In this document: in pieces, positions 47,981 to 57,444 of the stretch
How positions within the stretch are numbered: the first letter of the stretch is position 1
Layout of the letters: every line of letters starts with the position of its first letter
Assembly (NCBI GenBank): GCA_963791325.1
Contig: CAWBRU010000019.1
Coordinates: forward strand, 155,220 to 219,219
Source of the DNA: JBEVJK01 sp963791325
GTDB lineage: Bacteria > Pseudomonadota > Alphaproteobacteria > Rhizobiales > Rhizobiaceae
Length of the DNA: 64,000 nt
Reading direction: 5' to 3'
Notes under the pieces: model-generated
What the model was told of the DNA's origin: nothing
Databases searched by the model: none
Seen by the model: only the letters and a program-made list of their open reading frames with translations
Program-made: the position numbers and the translations under genes

Positions 47981-49015
47981 ATGCGCGTTTTGATGACAGG
48001 ACATGACGGTTACGTGGGAGCGGTGATGGCCCCCATCCTGCAGGCGGCGGGTCACGAGGTGGTCGGCTTCGACAACCAGTACTTCGACGGCTGCGATTTC
48101 GGCGCGTACAAGCCCGCGATGAAGGTGATCCGTTCGGACATTCGCGATCTGACGCCGGCGCACCTGAAAGGCTTCGACGCCGTGGTGCACCTGGCCGCGG
48201 TGTCCAATGATCCGCTCGGCAACCTGAACCCGGAGTCGACCTACGACATCAACCACCGCGCTTCGATGAAGCTCGCCGAGCTGGCCAAGGCCGCCGGGGT
48301 CGAGCGCTTCATCTACTCGTCCTCCTGCAGCGTGTACGGCGCCGCCAGCCCGGACGACGTGCTCGACGAGAGCGCCAGCTTTAGCCCCGTCACGCCCTAC
48401 GCCAAGAGCAAGGTCATGGTGGAGCGGGATCTGGGCGCGCTCGCCGACGCGAAGTTCTGCCCGGTGTTCATGCGCAACGCCACGGTGTACGGCGTCTCGC
48501 CGCGCCTGCGCGGCGATCTGGTGGTGAACAATCTGACGGGCTGGGCGCTCACCACCGGCAAGGTATTCATGAAGAGCGACGGCAGCCCCTGGCGGCCGCT
48601 GCTGCACGTGATCGACATGTCCAACGCCTTCCTGGCCACGCTGCATGCGCCGCGCGCCGCGATCTACAACCAGGCGTTCAACGTGGGCCACCCCGGAGAA
48701 AACTACCGCATCAAGCAGGTGGCCGACATCGTGCAGGCCCAGGTGCCGGGCAGCAAGATCGAGTTCTCGGCGGACGCCGGGCCCGACCCGCGCTGCTACC
48801 GCGTGACCTTCGACAAGATCGTCAAGGCCCTGCCCGATCTGAAGATGACCTGGACCGTCGAGCGTGGCGTGGCCGAGCTGATCGACGCCTACCGCAAGAT
48901 GAAGCTCACCAAGGACGATCTCGAGGGCGGCAAGTATCTGCGCATCAAGACCATCGCCCAGCACATCGAAGCGGGGCGGCTCGGCGACGATCTGCGCTGG
49001 ACCGCTAGTTCATGA
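47981..49015 (+). CDS. NAD-dependent epimerase/dehydratase (extended SDR)
   Basis: A 344-residue sugar-nucleotide epimerase/dehydratase, intact. The NAD-binding loop is TGHDGYVGAVMAPIL, VHLAAVSNDPLGN follows, and the catalytic triad is visible as SSCSVYG and PYAKSKVMVE (YxxxK). It probably modifies the keto-sugar made by the flanking enzymes in the cytoplasm. ATG 47,981 starts directly with MRVLMTGHDGYVG; an in-frame ATG at 47,966 would add MRRTT. It overlaps the glycosyltransferase start by 4 nt (ATGA). Confidence 0.9.
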   Translation: MRVLMTGHDGYVGAVMAPILQAAGHEVVGFDNQYFDGCDFGAYKPAMKVIRSDIRDLTPAHLKGFDAVVHLAAVSNDPLGNLNPESTYDINHRASMKLAELAKAAGVERFIYSSSCSVYGAASPDDVLDESASFSPVTPYAKSKVMVERDLGALADAKFCPVFMRNATVYGVSPRLRGDLVVNNLTGWALTTGKVFMKSDGSPWRPLLHVIDMSNAFLATLHAPRAAIYNQAFNVGHPGENYRIKQVADIVQAQVPGSKIEFSADAGPDPRCYRVTFDKIVKALPDLKMTWTVERGVAELIDAYRKMKLTKDDLEGGKYLRIKTIAQHIEAGRLGDDLRWTASS

Positions 49016-50004
49016 GCACGAACGGCGCCGGCACACCGCACGACCCGAGCGCGGAGTCCGCGGCAGATCGAGAGCAGGCGTCGGGGAGGCAGCGCAAACC
49101 CAGGCTCAGCTTCGGCCTGCCCGTGTTCAACGGGCAGCGCTCGATCGGTCGAGTGATCGACTCGATCCAGAAGCAAAGCTTTCGGGATTGGGAGCTCGTC
49201 ATCTCCGACAATCACTCGACGGATGCCACCGCCCTTGTCGTGGCGGAGCGCGCCGCGAGCGACGCACGCATCCAGTTCTTCCCGCAAGCGTCGAACGCCG
49301 GCATCGTCGCCAACTTCAACCGCGCGTTTTCGTTGTCCAGCTGCGAGTACTTTCGTTGGATCGGCGCCGATGATTGGCTCGAGCCGAGCTACGCGGAAAA
49401 GTGCGTGGCGCTGCTCGACCAGCATCCCGAGGCCATCGGCGTCACCACCTACCAGGCGCACTGGAGCGACCAGGGGCAGAAGCACTACCTCGAGTATCAG
49501 GGCCCGCGCGTCGACTCGCCGCTCGCCCACGAGCGCTTCGAGCGCTGCCTGTGGCTGATGGAAGAGGACTATCGCTGCTTCGATCCGATGTATTCGATGC
49601 ACCGGCGCCGCGTGCTCGAGCGCACGCACGGGCTGCGTCCGATCCTGAACGGCGATCAGATGCTGGCGGCAGAGCTGAGCCTGCTCGGGCCCTACGTGCA
49701 CGTGCCGGAGTGCCTGGCCAATCGCGGCATCCCGCGGGCCACGCGCAAGGGCGTGCTCAAGCTGCTGCGCCCACCGGGGCAGCCGCCGGTCAACCCGCAG
49801 CCGGAACAGTTTGTCTCGGTGCTGCACGAGCTCGTGCAAGCCTCGGCGCTGACGCCGCGGGAGAAGCTCGTCTGCTACCGCGCCATCCTGCTCTACTACT
49901 GGGAAGAGTTCGAGACCGCGCGCATCCGCCCGATCCGGGTGGTGATCGGCCAGAAGCTGCGGGACCTCGGCATCCCGATGGACCGTCTGTCCCCGTTCCG
50001 CTGA
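49012..50004 (+). CDS. Glycosyltransferase family 2
   Basis: A 330-residue GT-A glycosyltransferase, intact. After a polar N-terminal 30 residues come LSFGLPVFNGQRSIGRVIDS, LVISDNHSTDATALVVAERA and EYFRWIGADDWLEPSYAEKC, the nucleotide-binding and metal-binding (DD) motifs of GT2. There is no membrane segment, so it works at the cytoplasmic face, adding a sugar to the growing glycan. It is translationally coupled to the epimerase gene. Confidence 0.9.
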   Translation: MSTNGAGTPHDPSAESAADREQASGRQRKPRLSFGLPVFNGQRSIGRVIDSIQKQSFRDWELVISDNHSTDATALVVAERAASDARIQFFPQASNAGIVANFNRAFSLSSCEYFRWIGADDWLEPSYAEKCVALLDQHPEAIGVTTYQAHWSDQGQKHYLEYQGPRVDSPLAHERFERCLWLMEEDYRCFDPMYSMHRRRVLERTHGLRPILNGDQMLAAELSLLGPYVHVPECLANRGIPRATRKGVLKLLRPPGQPPVNPQPEQFVSVLHELVQASALTPREKLVCYRAILLYYWEEFETARIRPIRVVIGQKLRDLGIPMDRLSPFR

Positions 50005-50133
50005 CGCGGCAACTCGTGCATGGCGGTCCCGGCGGGCCCCGCGCCGTTCCCTATCGGCACGCGACGACCGGGCCGCCACGAGCAGCACGCAACCGTCTAC
50101 GCTCGACGTTTACACGCGACTATTGGCTGGAAG

Positions 50134-50997
50134 ATGGTGATGGCGAGCTTTCAGGCGCAGGATGTTCAGCGCTTCTACGACAGCAACACGCGGCTGATGT
50201 TGCGCCTCGGGCAGGGCCTGGAGGGCTCGATTCACCGGGCCGTCTGGGGCCCTGGCGTGCAGGAGCGTCCCGCAGCGATGGCCTACGCCGATCGCTTGAT
50301 CGGCGAGCGGCTGCAGCGCCTGGAGGCCCCGGCAGATGGGCCATTGCGCGTCGTGGATCTGGGCTCGGGAGTGTGCGCCAGCCTGTGTCGCATCGCCGAG
50401 CAGCTGCCGATCCGAGGCACGGGCGTGACCATCAGCACCACGCAGGCGGAGCTAGCGACCGAGCGGATCGCTGCCCTCGGCCTCGCCGGTTCGGTGCGCT
50501 GCGTGGCGGGCGACTTCTGCGCGCTGCCGCCGGAGCTGGGCCCGGCGGACGCCGCCTTCGGCATCGAGTCCTTCGTGCATGCGCCGAGCGCACAGGCGTT
50601 CTTCCAGCAAGCGGCGCGGCTGGTGCGACCGGGCGGGTACCTGATGTTGTGCGACGACTTTCTGGGGGAATCGCTCGCCCAGAGCGGGGCGCGCGGGCAG
50701 CGCTGGGTCGAGCGTTTTGCGCAGGGCTGGGTGCTGAGCAGCCTGATGAGCCTGGCGCAGGCGGACGAGCGCGCAAGGCAAGCCGGCTTTTCGCGCGAGG
50801 AGGCGCTGGATCTCACGCCCTACCTGGAGCTCGGGCGTCCGCGCGACTGGGCGATCGCGCTGCTCGTGCGGGGCCTCGGCTGGCTACCGATCCCGGGCAG
50901 CTATTGGTCGATGCTCTCGGGTGGCGACGCCGCGCAGGCGTGCCTGAAGCGCGGCTGGGTGAAGTACCAGTTCGTGGTCTGGCGCCGAAACCCCTGA
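50134..50997 (+). CDS. Class I SAM-dependent methyltransferase
   Basis: A 287-residue methyltransferase, intact. The SAM-binding motif I is VVDLGSGVCASLCRIAEQL; ADAAFGIESFVHAPSAQAFF and LVRPGGYLMLCDDFL are motifs II and III. It resembles the gamma-tocopherol/sarcosine-type small-molecule methyltransferases. In this glycan cluster it may O-methylate a sugar, but a different substrate is possible. The start at 50,134 (or 50,140) gives the usual N-terminus; the frame is open further upstream without similarity. Confidence 0.85.
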   Translation: MVMASFQAQDVQRFYDSNTRLMLRLGQGLEGSIHRAVWGPGVQERPAAMAYADRLIGERLQRLEAPADGPLRVVDLGSGVCASLCRIAEQLPIRGTGVTISTTQAELATERIAALGLAGSVRCVAGDFCALPPELGPADAAFGIESFVHAPSAQAFFQQAARLVRPGGYLMLCDDFLGESLAQSGARGQRWVERFAQGWVLSSLMSLAQADERARQAGFSREEALDLTPYLELGRPRDWAIALLVRGLGWLPIPGSYWSMLSGGDAAQACLKRGWVKYQFVVWRRNP

Positions 50998-51026
50998 GCA
51001 CTCCTGCCGCTGGCTACGGCGATGGC

Positions 51027-52216
51027 TCACGGGCCGTCGGTCGGCGCGCGCAACAGCCGCAGGCGCCCTTGCAGCCCGCGGCTCAGGTGCACCTGATTCT
51101 TGGAGTCCACGATCACCGCCTCCACGCCGGGCTGGCTCTCGATCAGCTTCATGCCCTGCTCCGCGCCCATGCACGAACGCGGCCGTGTCGAGCGTGTCGG
51201 CGACGAAGGACGAGGCCGCCAGCACCGTGACCGAGCGCGTGTGCGACACGGGATAGCCCGTGCGCGGATCGAGGATGTGGTGGTAGCGCTTGCCATCTCG
51301 CAAGATGAAGCGCTCGTAGTCGCCCGAGGTGTTGAACGCCGAGTCGTGCAGCGAGAGCAGCGCGAAACTCGTGTCCACCGAGCGCTCGTCGTGGCCCTGC
51401 GCGCGCGGATCCTGAATGCCCACCTTCCAGTCGCGGTCGCCACGCTTGCCCGCCGCGTACAGATCCCCGCCGGCCTGCATCAAAAAGTCGGTGAGCCCCG
51501 CCGCGCGCAGCTCCGCCACGGCGCGATCGACCACCAGCCCCTTGGCGATGCCGCCGAGCGTGAGGCTTTGCCCGGCACGCGCGAGGCGGGCCTGCGACTG
51601 CGCCGCGTCCAGCAGCAGCCCGCGATAGTCGACGAGCTTCAGCGCCCGCAGCACGTCCGCGCGCTGGGGCAAGCTGCCGTCGTTGTCTTCGTCGAACTTC
51701 CACAGGCCCTTGAAGGCGCCCACCGTGATGTCGAAGGCACCGCGGGACTCGCGCGCGATCCACAGCGACTTCTCCAGCACGAGAAAGGTCTCCGGCGCGA
51801 CGCTGATCCACTCGCCGTTGCCCGCGGCGGCATTGATGCGGGACACGTCGGAGGTCGGCACCCAGGTGCTCATCAGCGCATCCAGGCGATCGATCTCCGC
51901 CATGGCGCGCGCGGTGGCGCGATCAAACAGCGCCCGATCGTGGTGAAACGCCTGGATGGTGCAGCGCGTGCCCATGCAGACGCGCTCGAAGCTGAAGATG
52001 CCGTCGGGCGCCGGCACGGCGGCAGCGCTCGCCCCGCAGCGCCCGCCGGATCCGCCGCTCGCGACGCCGCAGCGGGGCTACGGCCGCGGCGCCCGCGACG
52101 CCCAGCCGGGCCGTCTCGCGAACCGTGGGCTCCGGCGGCGCCGTGCGGCAGCCGAGCGCGAGGCCCACGCCGACCCCACGAAGCCCACGCGAGCCACGGC
52201 CCGCGCCGGCGCTCAC
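51027..52216 (-). pseudogene. apbE: FAD:protein FMN transferase, lipoprotein (frameshifted)
   Basis: An ApbE-family enzyme that attaches FMN to a Thr of target proteins outside the cytoplasm. Core blocks are FERVCMGTRCTIQAFHHDRA, SRINAAAGNGEWISVAPETF, LTLGGIAKGLVVDRAVAEL, MQAGGDLYAAGKRGDRDWKV and YHHILDPRTGYPVSHTRSVT (metal Asp and Thr/Ser near the end). The GTG at 52,216 gives a lipoprotein-like signal ending GLALGC and overlaps the flippase stop in GTGA (52,213-52,216). Frameshifts at about 52,050 and 51,175 break the reading. Coupling of apbE to a flippase gene is unusual; its flavin target is not visible here. Confidence 0.85.
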
Positions 52217-53801
52217 CAACCAAACCGCGCCTCCAGCCGGTGCCACAAGTCGCTCAGGTACGGAAAGAGCCAGGGCATCCAGATCAACGTAGCGACCACG
52301 AACACCGAGAGCGCGCGCAGCCACACGCCCACGCCCTGCGCGTCGAGCTGAGCCATCACGAACATCGAACACGCCGAGGAGACCACCACGACCAGGGTAG
52401 AAGCCCAGCGTCCTGACGCAGCGTGCGCAGCCCGCGCTGATACACGCCCACGGTGGAGGTGGCGTAGCGGAACAGCTCGGAGGCCGCGTAGGCAATGAGC
52501 GCGCCGCGAAAGCCACCCCACTCGTAGCCGATCGGCAACAGGACGATCATGCCCAGCAGCTTGCCGAGGTTGGCCGCCGCCACCCAGCGCGGGTGGCCGC
52601 ACGCCAGGTTCGCGGAGCTGTTGGTGGTCTCCGGCGTGGAGATCCAGGCGCCCACCGCCAGCAGCTGCAACATCCAGCCGCCGTCCTGATAGCGATCGTC
52701 GTAGATCAATCCGACCGCCGCGGTGCCGCCGCCGATCAACCCCGACAGCATCCAACCGCTGATCACCAGATGCAGGCGGCGCGCTTGCCCAAACACGCGC
52801 GCGAGTTCGTCGCGCGTCTGATGGATGCGGCTGAAGAGCGGGAAGATGACCTTGCCCGCCGAGCGAGTGCATGGCCGACAGTGGAATGCTGGCGATGGTG
52901 AGCGCGACGTTGTACACGCCGAGCTCCGCGAGCGAGACCATCTTGCCGAACACGAGGCGGTCCGCCTCGTTCACGGCGAAGGTGAGCACCGTGCTCAGGA
53001 AGATCCACTTGCCAAAATGGCCCATGGCCTTGAGCGCGGCTTTGTCCCAGCCGGGCTTGCCGTTGTACCCCGGCAGGATGAAGTGGCCGAGCGCCACGTC
53101 CACGCTCGCGCCCACGAGCCCGCCCGCGACCAACGCCCAGACCGTGGGCGACTAGAACGCCCAGACCACCATCGTGATCAGCGCCGCCGCCTGCGCCACG
53201 ACTTCGCTCAGCGTCAGCCAGCCCGAGCCGCAGGTGGCGCTCGGCGCTGTACGCCTTGGTCGAGCGCAGCCCCGCGATCACCGCGGACGCCGAGGCCGCC
53301 GGGATCAGCGCGCCGAGCTCGGGGTGCCCGTAGAACCTCGCCATCGGCAGCGCGCACACGCACGCAAACAGGAACAGGCCCGGTGCCGCGCAAGAGCTGC
53401 AGCGTCCAGGCCGTGTCGAGAAAGCGCGGGTCGTCGCCGCGCGGGTTCTGGATGATGCTCGGACCAATACCGATGTCGCTGAACAGGTCGACGGCGGCGC
53501 GGAACGTGTGCACGATCGCCATCAACCCGAACGCTTCTTGCGGCACGAGGCGCGTGAGCACGATCTGCCCGCCCATGCGCAGCACCTGCACGATCAGGTG
53601 CCCCGTCAGCGCAAACGCGCCGCCGCGCACGGCGCGCTGGGACGAGCTATCGGCGGCCAGCTCCTCGGCGGCGTTGCCCGCGATCAGCACGATCGAGCCC
53701 CGATCCGAGTGAGCTCTGGCTGTGGGGCCTGGCTGCGGCGGCGCCTCTGGCCCGTCCGGCACCGGAGCGGGCTCCGGGCGCGACCCGGCCTCAACCGTCA
53801 T
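52213..53801 (-). pseudogene. Oligosaccharide flippase, Wzx/MOP type (several frameshifts)
   Basis: About 520 residues of a polysaccharide flippase with 12-14 hydrophobic segments. The opening RGGAFALTGHLIVQVLRMGG, QIVLTRLVPQEAFGLMAIVH and later LPGYNGKPGWDKAALKAMGH, NEADRLVFGKMVSLAELGVY and SNLACGHPRW-type SSANLACGHPRWVAA blocks are typical. Reading changes frame at about 53,390, 53,210, 53,150, 52,860 and 52,400. It should move lipid-linked glycan units across the inner membrane, completing the export step for the products of the enzymes at 43.8-51 kb. It is coupled to apbE. Confidence 0.82.
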
Positions 53802-53828
53802 TGAATGCCCCGCCGGCTCGGGTCGAGG

Positions 53829-54820
53829 TCAGGGGCGTGCGCCTTCGGCAATCCATCGTCGGACGAGATCCAGCTGCGTGGGACTGAGCGGATCGAAGGA
53901 GTACGGCATCTGAGGGCCATAGTCACTGCTCGGCACCTCGGCGCGAATCTTATGGATCAGCAGGCTGTTCTCCGGATCCCCAGGCTGGACGCGCTTGATG
54001 CCGGAGCGGTAGCTCGCTTCGATGGGCACGGTTCCGAAGATCAAGCCGCGCGGGCCGAAGGGGTCGGTCAAATCCGGCTCGTTCGGCGTGTCCTTGTAGT
54101 GGCAGAGCACGCAGCGCCCGCAAAAACCCTCGCTCGGGTTGCACACGCCGTTGCTCCGGCGAAGCTTTGTCCTCCTCGCCAAAGATGGGCTGAACGTGGA
54201 CCGAGAAGTTGCGCATCACGCACGGCGTCGTGGGACAGGTCGCGTCCCGCGCCAGGAACACCTGGCTCCCGTCGGGGGCACCGGCGGTCACCCAGTCCTC
54301 GATCAGGTGCACCTGCTCCGGCGTCAGCCGGGCACGAGCAGCGGCATCGACGAGCCACCCAGCTCCGAGCTGCGGACCATCGCCATCGGGATCCGGCGGC
54401 AAGAGCCCGCTGGCGGGGCCGGAGACCTTGTCCAGCAGAAAGCTATTGTCCGGATCGCCCTCGGCCACGTTCAGGTCGGGCAGAGCGGCCGCCTCGGCCG
54501 GATGCGTCAGCTTCCACTGGTTCTGCGAGACGCGCGAGCCCCTGCAGCCCGTACTCGGGATGGTCGGGAATCGGACGCGTGGAGTACGGGTTCTGGATGT
54601 CGACGCGGCTCCAGCTGGTCTGGGGCAAATGGCAGATCACGCAGCGCTGGTCGAAGATGGGACGGATATTCTCCGAATACGTCACCGCCTCCTCTTCCGC
54701 GGCGCAACTGGACAGAAGCGTGACGACCATCAGAGCTGGAGCTCGCCCGGACCACCGAGCTAGTCCAGCTCGAAAAAACTTTCCACATTTGAAGCAAAGA
54801 CTCCCGCTGGACACAGACAT
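53829..54820 (-). pseudogene. Lipoprotein with two CxxCH (c-type haem) motifs (frameshifted)
   Basis: A protein of about 330 residues with a long N-terminal signal region ending LMVVTLLSSCAAEEEA (lipobox-like SSC). It carries two haem c motifs, CVICH near the N-terminus (SENIRPIFDQRCVICHLPQT) and CVLCH in the C-terminal half (GFCGRCVLCHYKDTPNEPDL), each followed by a planctomycete-cytochrome-C-like pattern (PGDPENSLLIHKIRAE). Frame changes at about 54,535 and 54,150. It would sit on the periplasmic or outer face and could transfer electrons or be a structural domain. It follows the flippase gene on the same strand, not obviously related to glycan work. Confidence 0.7.
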
Positions 54821-55048
54821 TAACCCGAAACTCGCCGAAATCCTACGCTGCGGCGAGGCCCCTCCGAGGTGCAAAGCAGCGCCGCTGCCGCGATCGCGGC
54901 ACCCCGACGCAGGCCTGCGCTCGCTGAGATGGTGCGCGCGAAGCGCACGGGCGAGCGGACGCACGTCCAGTGCGCAGGCCGTACGCAGGCACACCCACCG
55001 CCAGGCGCGCTGCACCGACCTCGACGGCGAGCCCCGCATCGGAGCGCC

Positions 55049-56967
55049 CTAGTCGGGCGAGCCGTCGCCCCGGTGGGCGTCGAACGACGGCGCCCCAGGC
55101 CCAGGCCGCGCGCGAAACGGTGGAACATCAGCGTCAGGCTGGCCATGAATGGCCGTCAGCAGGCCGCGCAGCGCCAGACTCCAGCGCCGGTGCCCCTTGG
55201 TCTTGCGGTGCAACGCCATCGCGAGATCGCGATCCATGGCGGAGATCTTGATCGTCGCCTGGTCGACGGAGACGCGCAGCGGCCGCTTCATCGCGGGCCG
55301 CACCGTGCTGGCGCTGGCGCTCCCGGAGGCGGGCGGCGGCACCGAGCCCGGCGAGGAGCGCCGATCTTTGACGCCGGGGCTGGCCCGAGCCGGCGTGGGA
55401 TCCTCGGCGTGGATGATGACCTTGGCGCCGGAGGTCATCGCGTTGTCGGCCGCGCGCGGTGGCGGGCTGTGAATCGTGGTCGTGGGCCGCTGGATCTCCG
55501 GCATCGGGCGGCGCTTGCTGCGGGCAGCCGCGGCCTCGAGCCGGATCAGGTCGTCCGCCAACTCGGCCGCCGTCTGGTAGCGCTGCTCCGGCTCCTTGCG
55601 CAGGCAGCGCTCCACGATCGCGTCCATCGCCTTCGCGAGCGGCCCCGGGGATTTCAGGCGCGTGGACGGCGGTTCGTGCGTCGTCGTCCAGGTGCTGGCA
55701 CAACACCGCCGCGAAATCGCCATCGGAAAACGGCGGCGCCCCCGTCATCAGCTCGTACAAGAGCACGCCCACGGAATAGATGTCCGAGCGGGCGTCGAGC
55801 GGCCGGCAGCTGGCTTGCTCCGGGGAGACGTAGAACGGAACGCCAAACACTCCGCTGCGCGGCGGTGCCGGCGCGGGACCTCGCGCGCTCGACACGCCGA
55901 AGCCGAGAATGATCGCCACCTCGGCGGAGGTCCCCGGCTCGACCACCAGCACGTTGTCCGGGCTGATGAAACCGTGCACCACGCCTGCCTGGTGGGCGGC
56001 GCTCAGACCCGCGGCCAGCTGTTTGCCGATGTGCAGCACCCGGCGCAGCACGAACTTGCCCTCCTCGGCCAGGAGCAACGCCAGCGTTCGGCCCTGGAAA
56101 TGCTCGGTGACGACGAACGGCCAACCGTCGCTCGTGACGCCAAAGTCCAGCGTGCTCGCGATGTTCGGATGGTTCAACAGCGACGCCACGCGAGCCACGC
56201 GGCGCACCTCCTGACATAGCTCGTCGGAGCAGGCGAGGCCGCGCGGCAAGATGCGCAGCGTCACGGCGCGGTCGAGCGCGAGGTGATAGGCGCGATAGCT
56301 GAGGCTGGCCGCCGACTGCTCCGCGAGTTCCTCCGCCAGGTAGCGGTTGGCGAGCACGTGCCCGCGCACCTGATCGATCGGGCGGCAGGTCCGATAGCTT
56401 GATGGTCTCCGAGACGCGCTGCTCGTAGGGCGTCACCGGATCGGGAACCTCGTCCACCCACGGCGGGGCAAACGGGCCGGAGCGGGTACTGTCGATCGGC
56501 ACGGCAGGCGCTTCGTCCGATGGGCGATCGCCACGCGGCGCGCGCCGCGCTCGGCACGGGCTCCGACGGCAGCTCATCCTCGAGGCGTTCCTCGAGAGCA
56601 TCCAGCGGCGCTGCCTCGGCACCGCGCAGCGCCTTCTGCGGGCTCGACCTCGGCCTCTGGACCTCCCGCTTCGGGACAGCAGCGCGGCGCCGTCCACCGC
56701 AGACGTGCTGGCGATGCCCTCCAGCTCCTCGAGCCCGCCGGACAACAGCTCCTCGGTCAGCTCGCGCGACGACGTCACCTCCAGGATCGGCCCGCTGCTG
56801 GGGGGCGCGAGCTCGCGCGCCGCAGACTCCGGCAAGGCGCGCTCCGCGGAGAGCGGGACCGGCACTACCCGCTCGGCAACGGCGCTCTCGGCACCAGCTC
56901 TCTCGGAAGCGGCTCGCTCGAGCGAGCGAGCGACTCGGGCGTACGGACGCTCCGCCGGGACGCTCAC
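55049..56967 (-). pseudogene. Pseudokinase with low-complexity N- and C-terminal regions (frameshifted)
   Basis: A Hanks-fold protein whose three key motifs are all altered. The ATP-Lys strand reads AVTLRIL (Lys replaced by Arg), the catalytic loop reads VVHGFISPDNVLVV instead of HRDxKPxN, and the DFG motif reads LGFGVSS. The rest of the fold (FGVPFYVSPEQASCRPLDAR, SDIYSVGVLLYELMTGAPPF) is well preserved. The N-terminal 180 or so residues are Glu/Ala/Ser/Pro-rich, and the C-terminal 180 residues are Pro/Ser-rich and basic. Frameshifts lie near 56,390, 56,550 and 55,680. It may bind nucleotides or partners without phosphotransfer. The true start may be upstream of 56,967. Confidence 0.7.
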
Positions 56968-57252
56968 GCTCGGCGAGACTCTCCTCGTCGGAGTGGTGCG
57001 CGCGATTCGTCACGCTCGCCCCGCATCGACGTGAACGAGCGCGCCGGCAGGACCGCGAGCAGGGCGCAAGAGCGGCGCTGCGCACTGCAGCGGCGCCCGC
57101 CGGATACACGTTGCCTTCAAGTACTCTGCGGGTGCCATGATCGTGCGCCATCCCCCCCGAGATGCAGCGGGTCTCACCTGGACCCACACTGAAAAGACTA
57201 GCATACAGGACTCGAGCCGCAATCGCGACTACCTAGCCGCCGGCCGGAGCTG

Positions 57253-57292
57253 CTGTTTTCAAGCAACAGTTTTCAACGCTAACAGGTTTCAG
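57253..57292. repeat. Three direct repeats upstream of the pseudokinase gene
   Basis: CTGTTTTCAA (57,253), CAGTTTTCAA (57,267) and CAGGTTTCAG (57,283) are three near-copies spaced 14 and 16 bp apart in an otherwise gene-free, unusually AT-rich stretch (56,968-57,444). They could be tandem binding sites for a regulator of the pseudokinase gene. I see nothing else in this gap. Confidence 0.4.
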
Positions 57293-57444
57293 TCAAAGAG
57301 CCTTCACGTCAGACAGCCGCAAATCAGACCGCTCTTCTCAAAATCGAACGCCCTCGCGTCGCCCCGGCTTCGTGACACGCGCCTCGTCAGCCAGCGCTCG
57401 CGCAGCCCTCATCAAGCCAGCCCTCGCATCCAGCCGGCTCTCGC

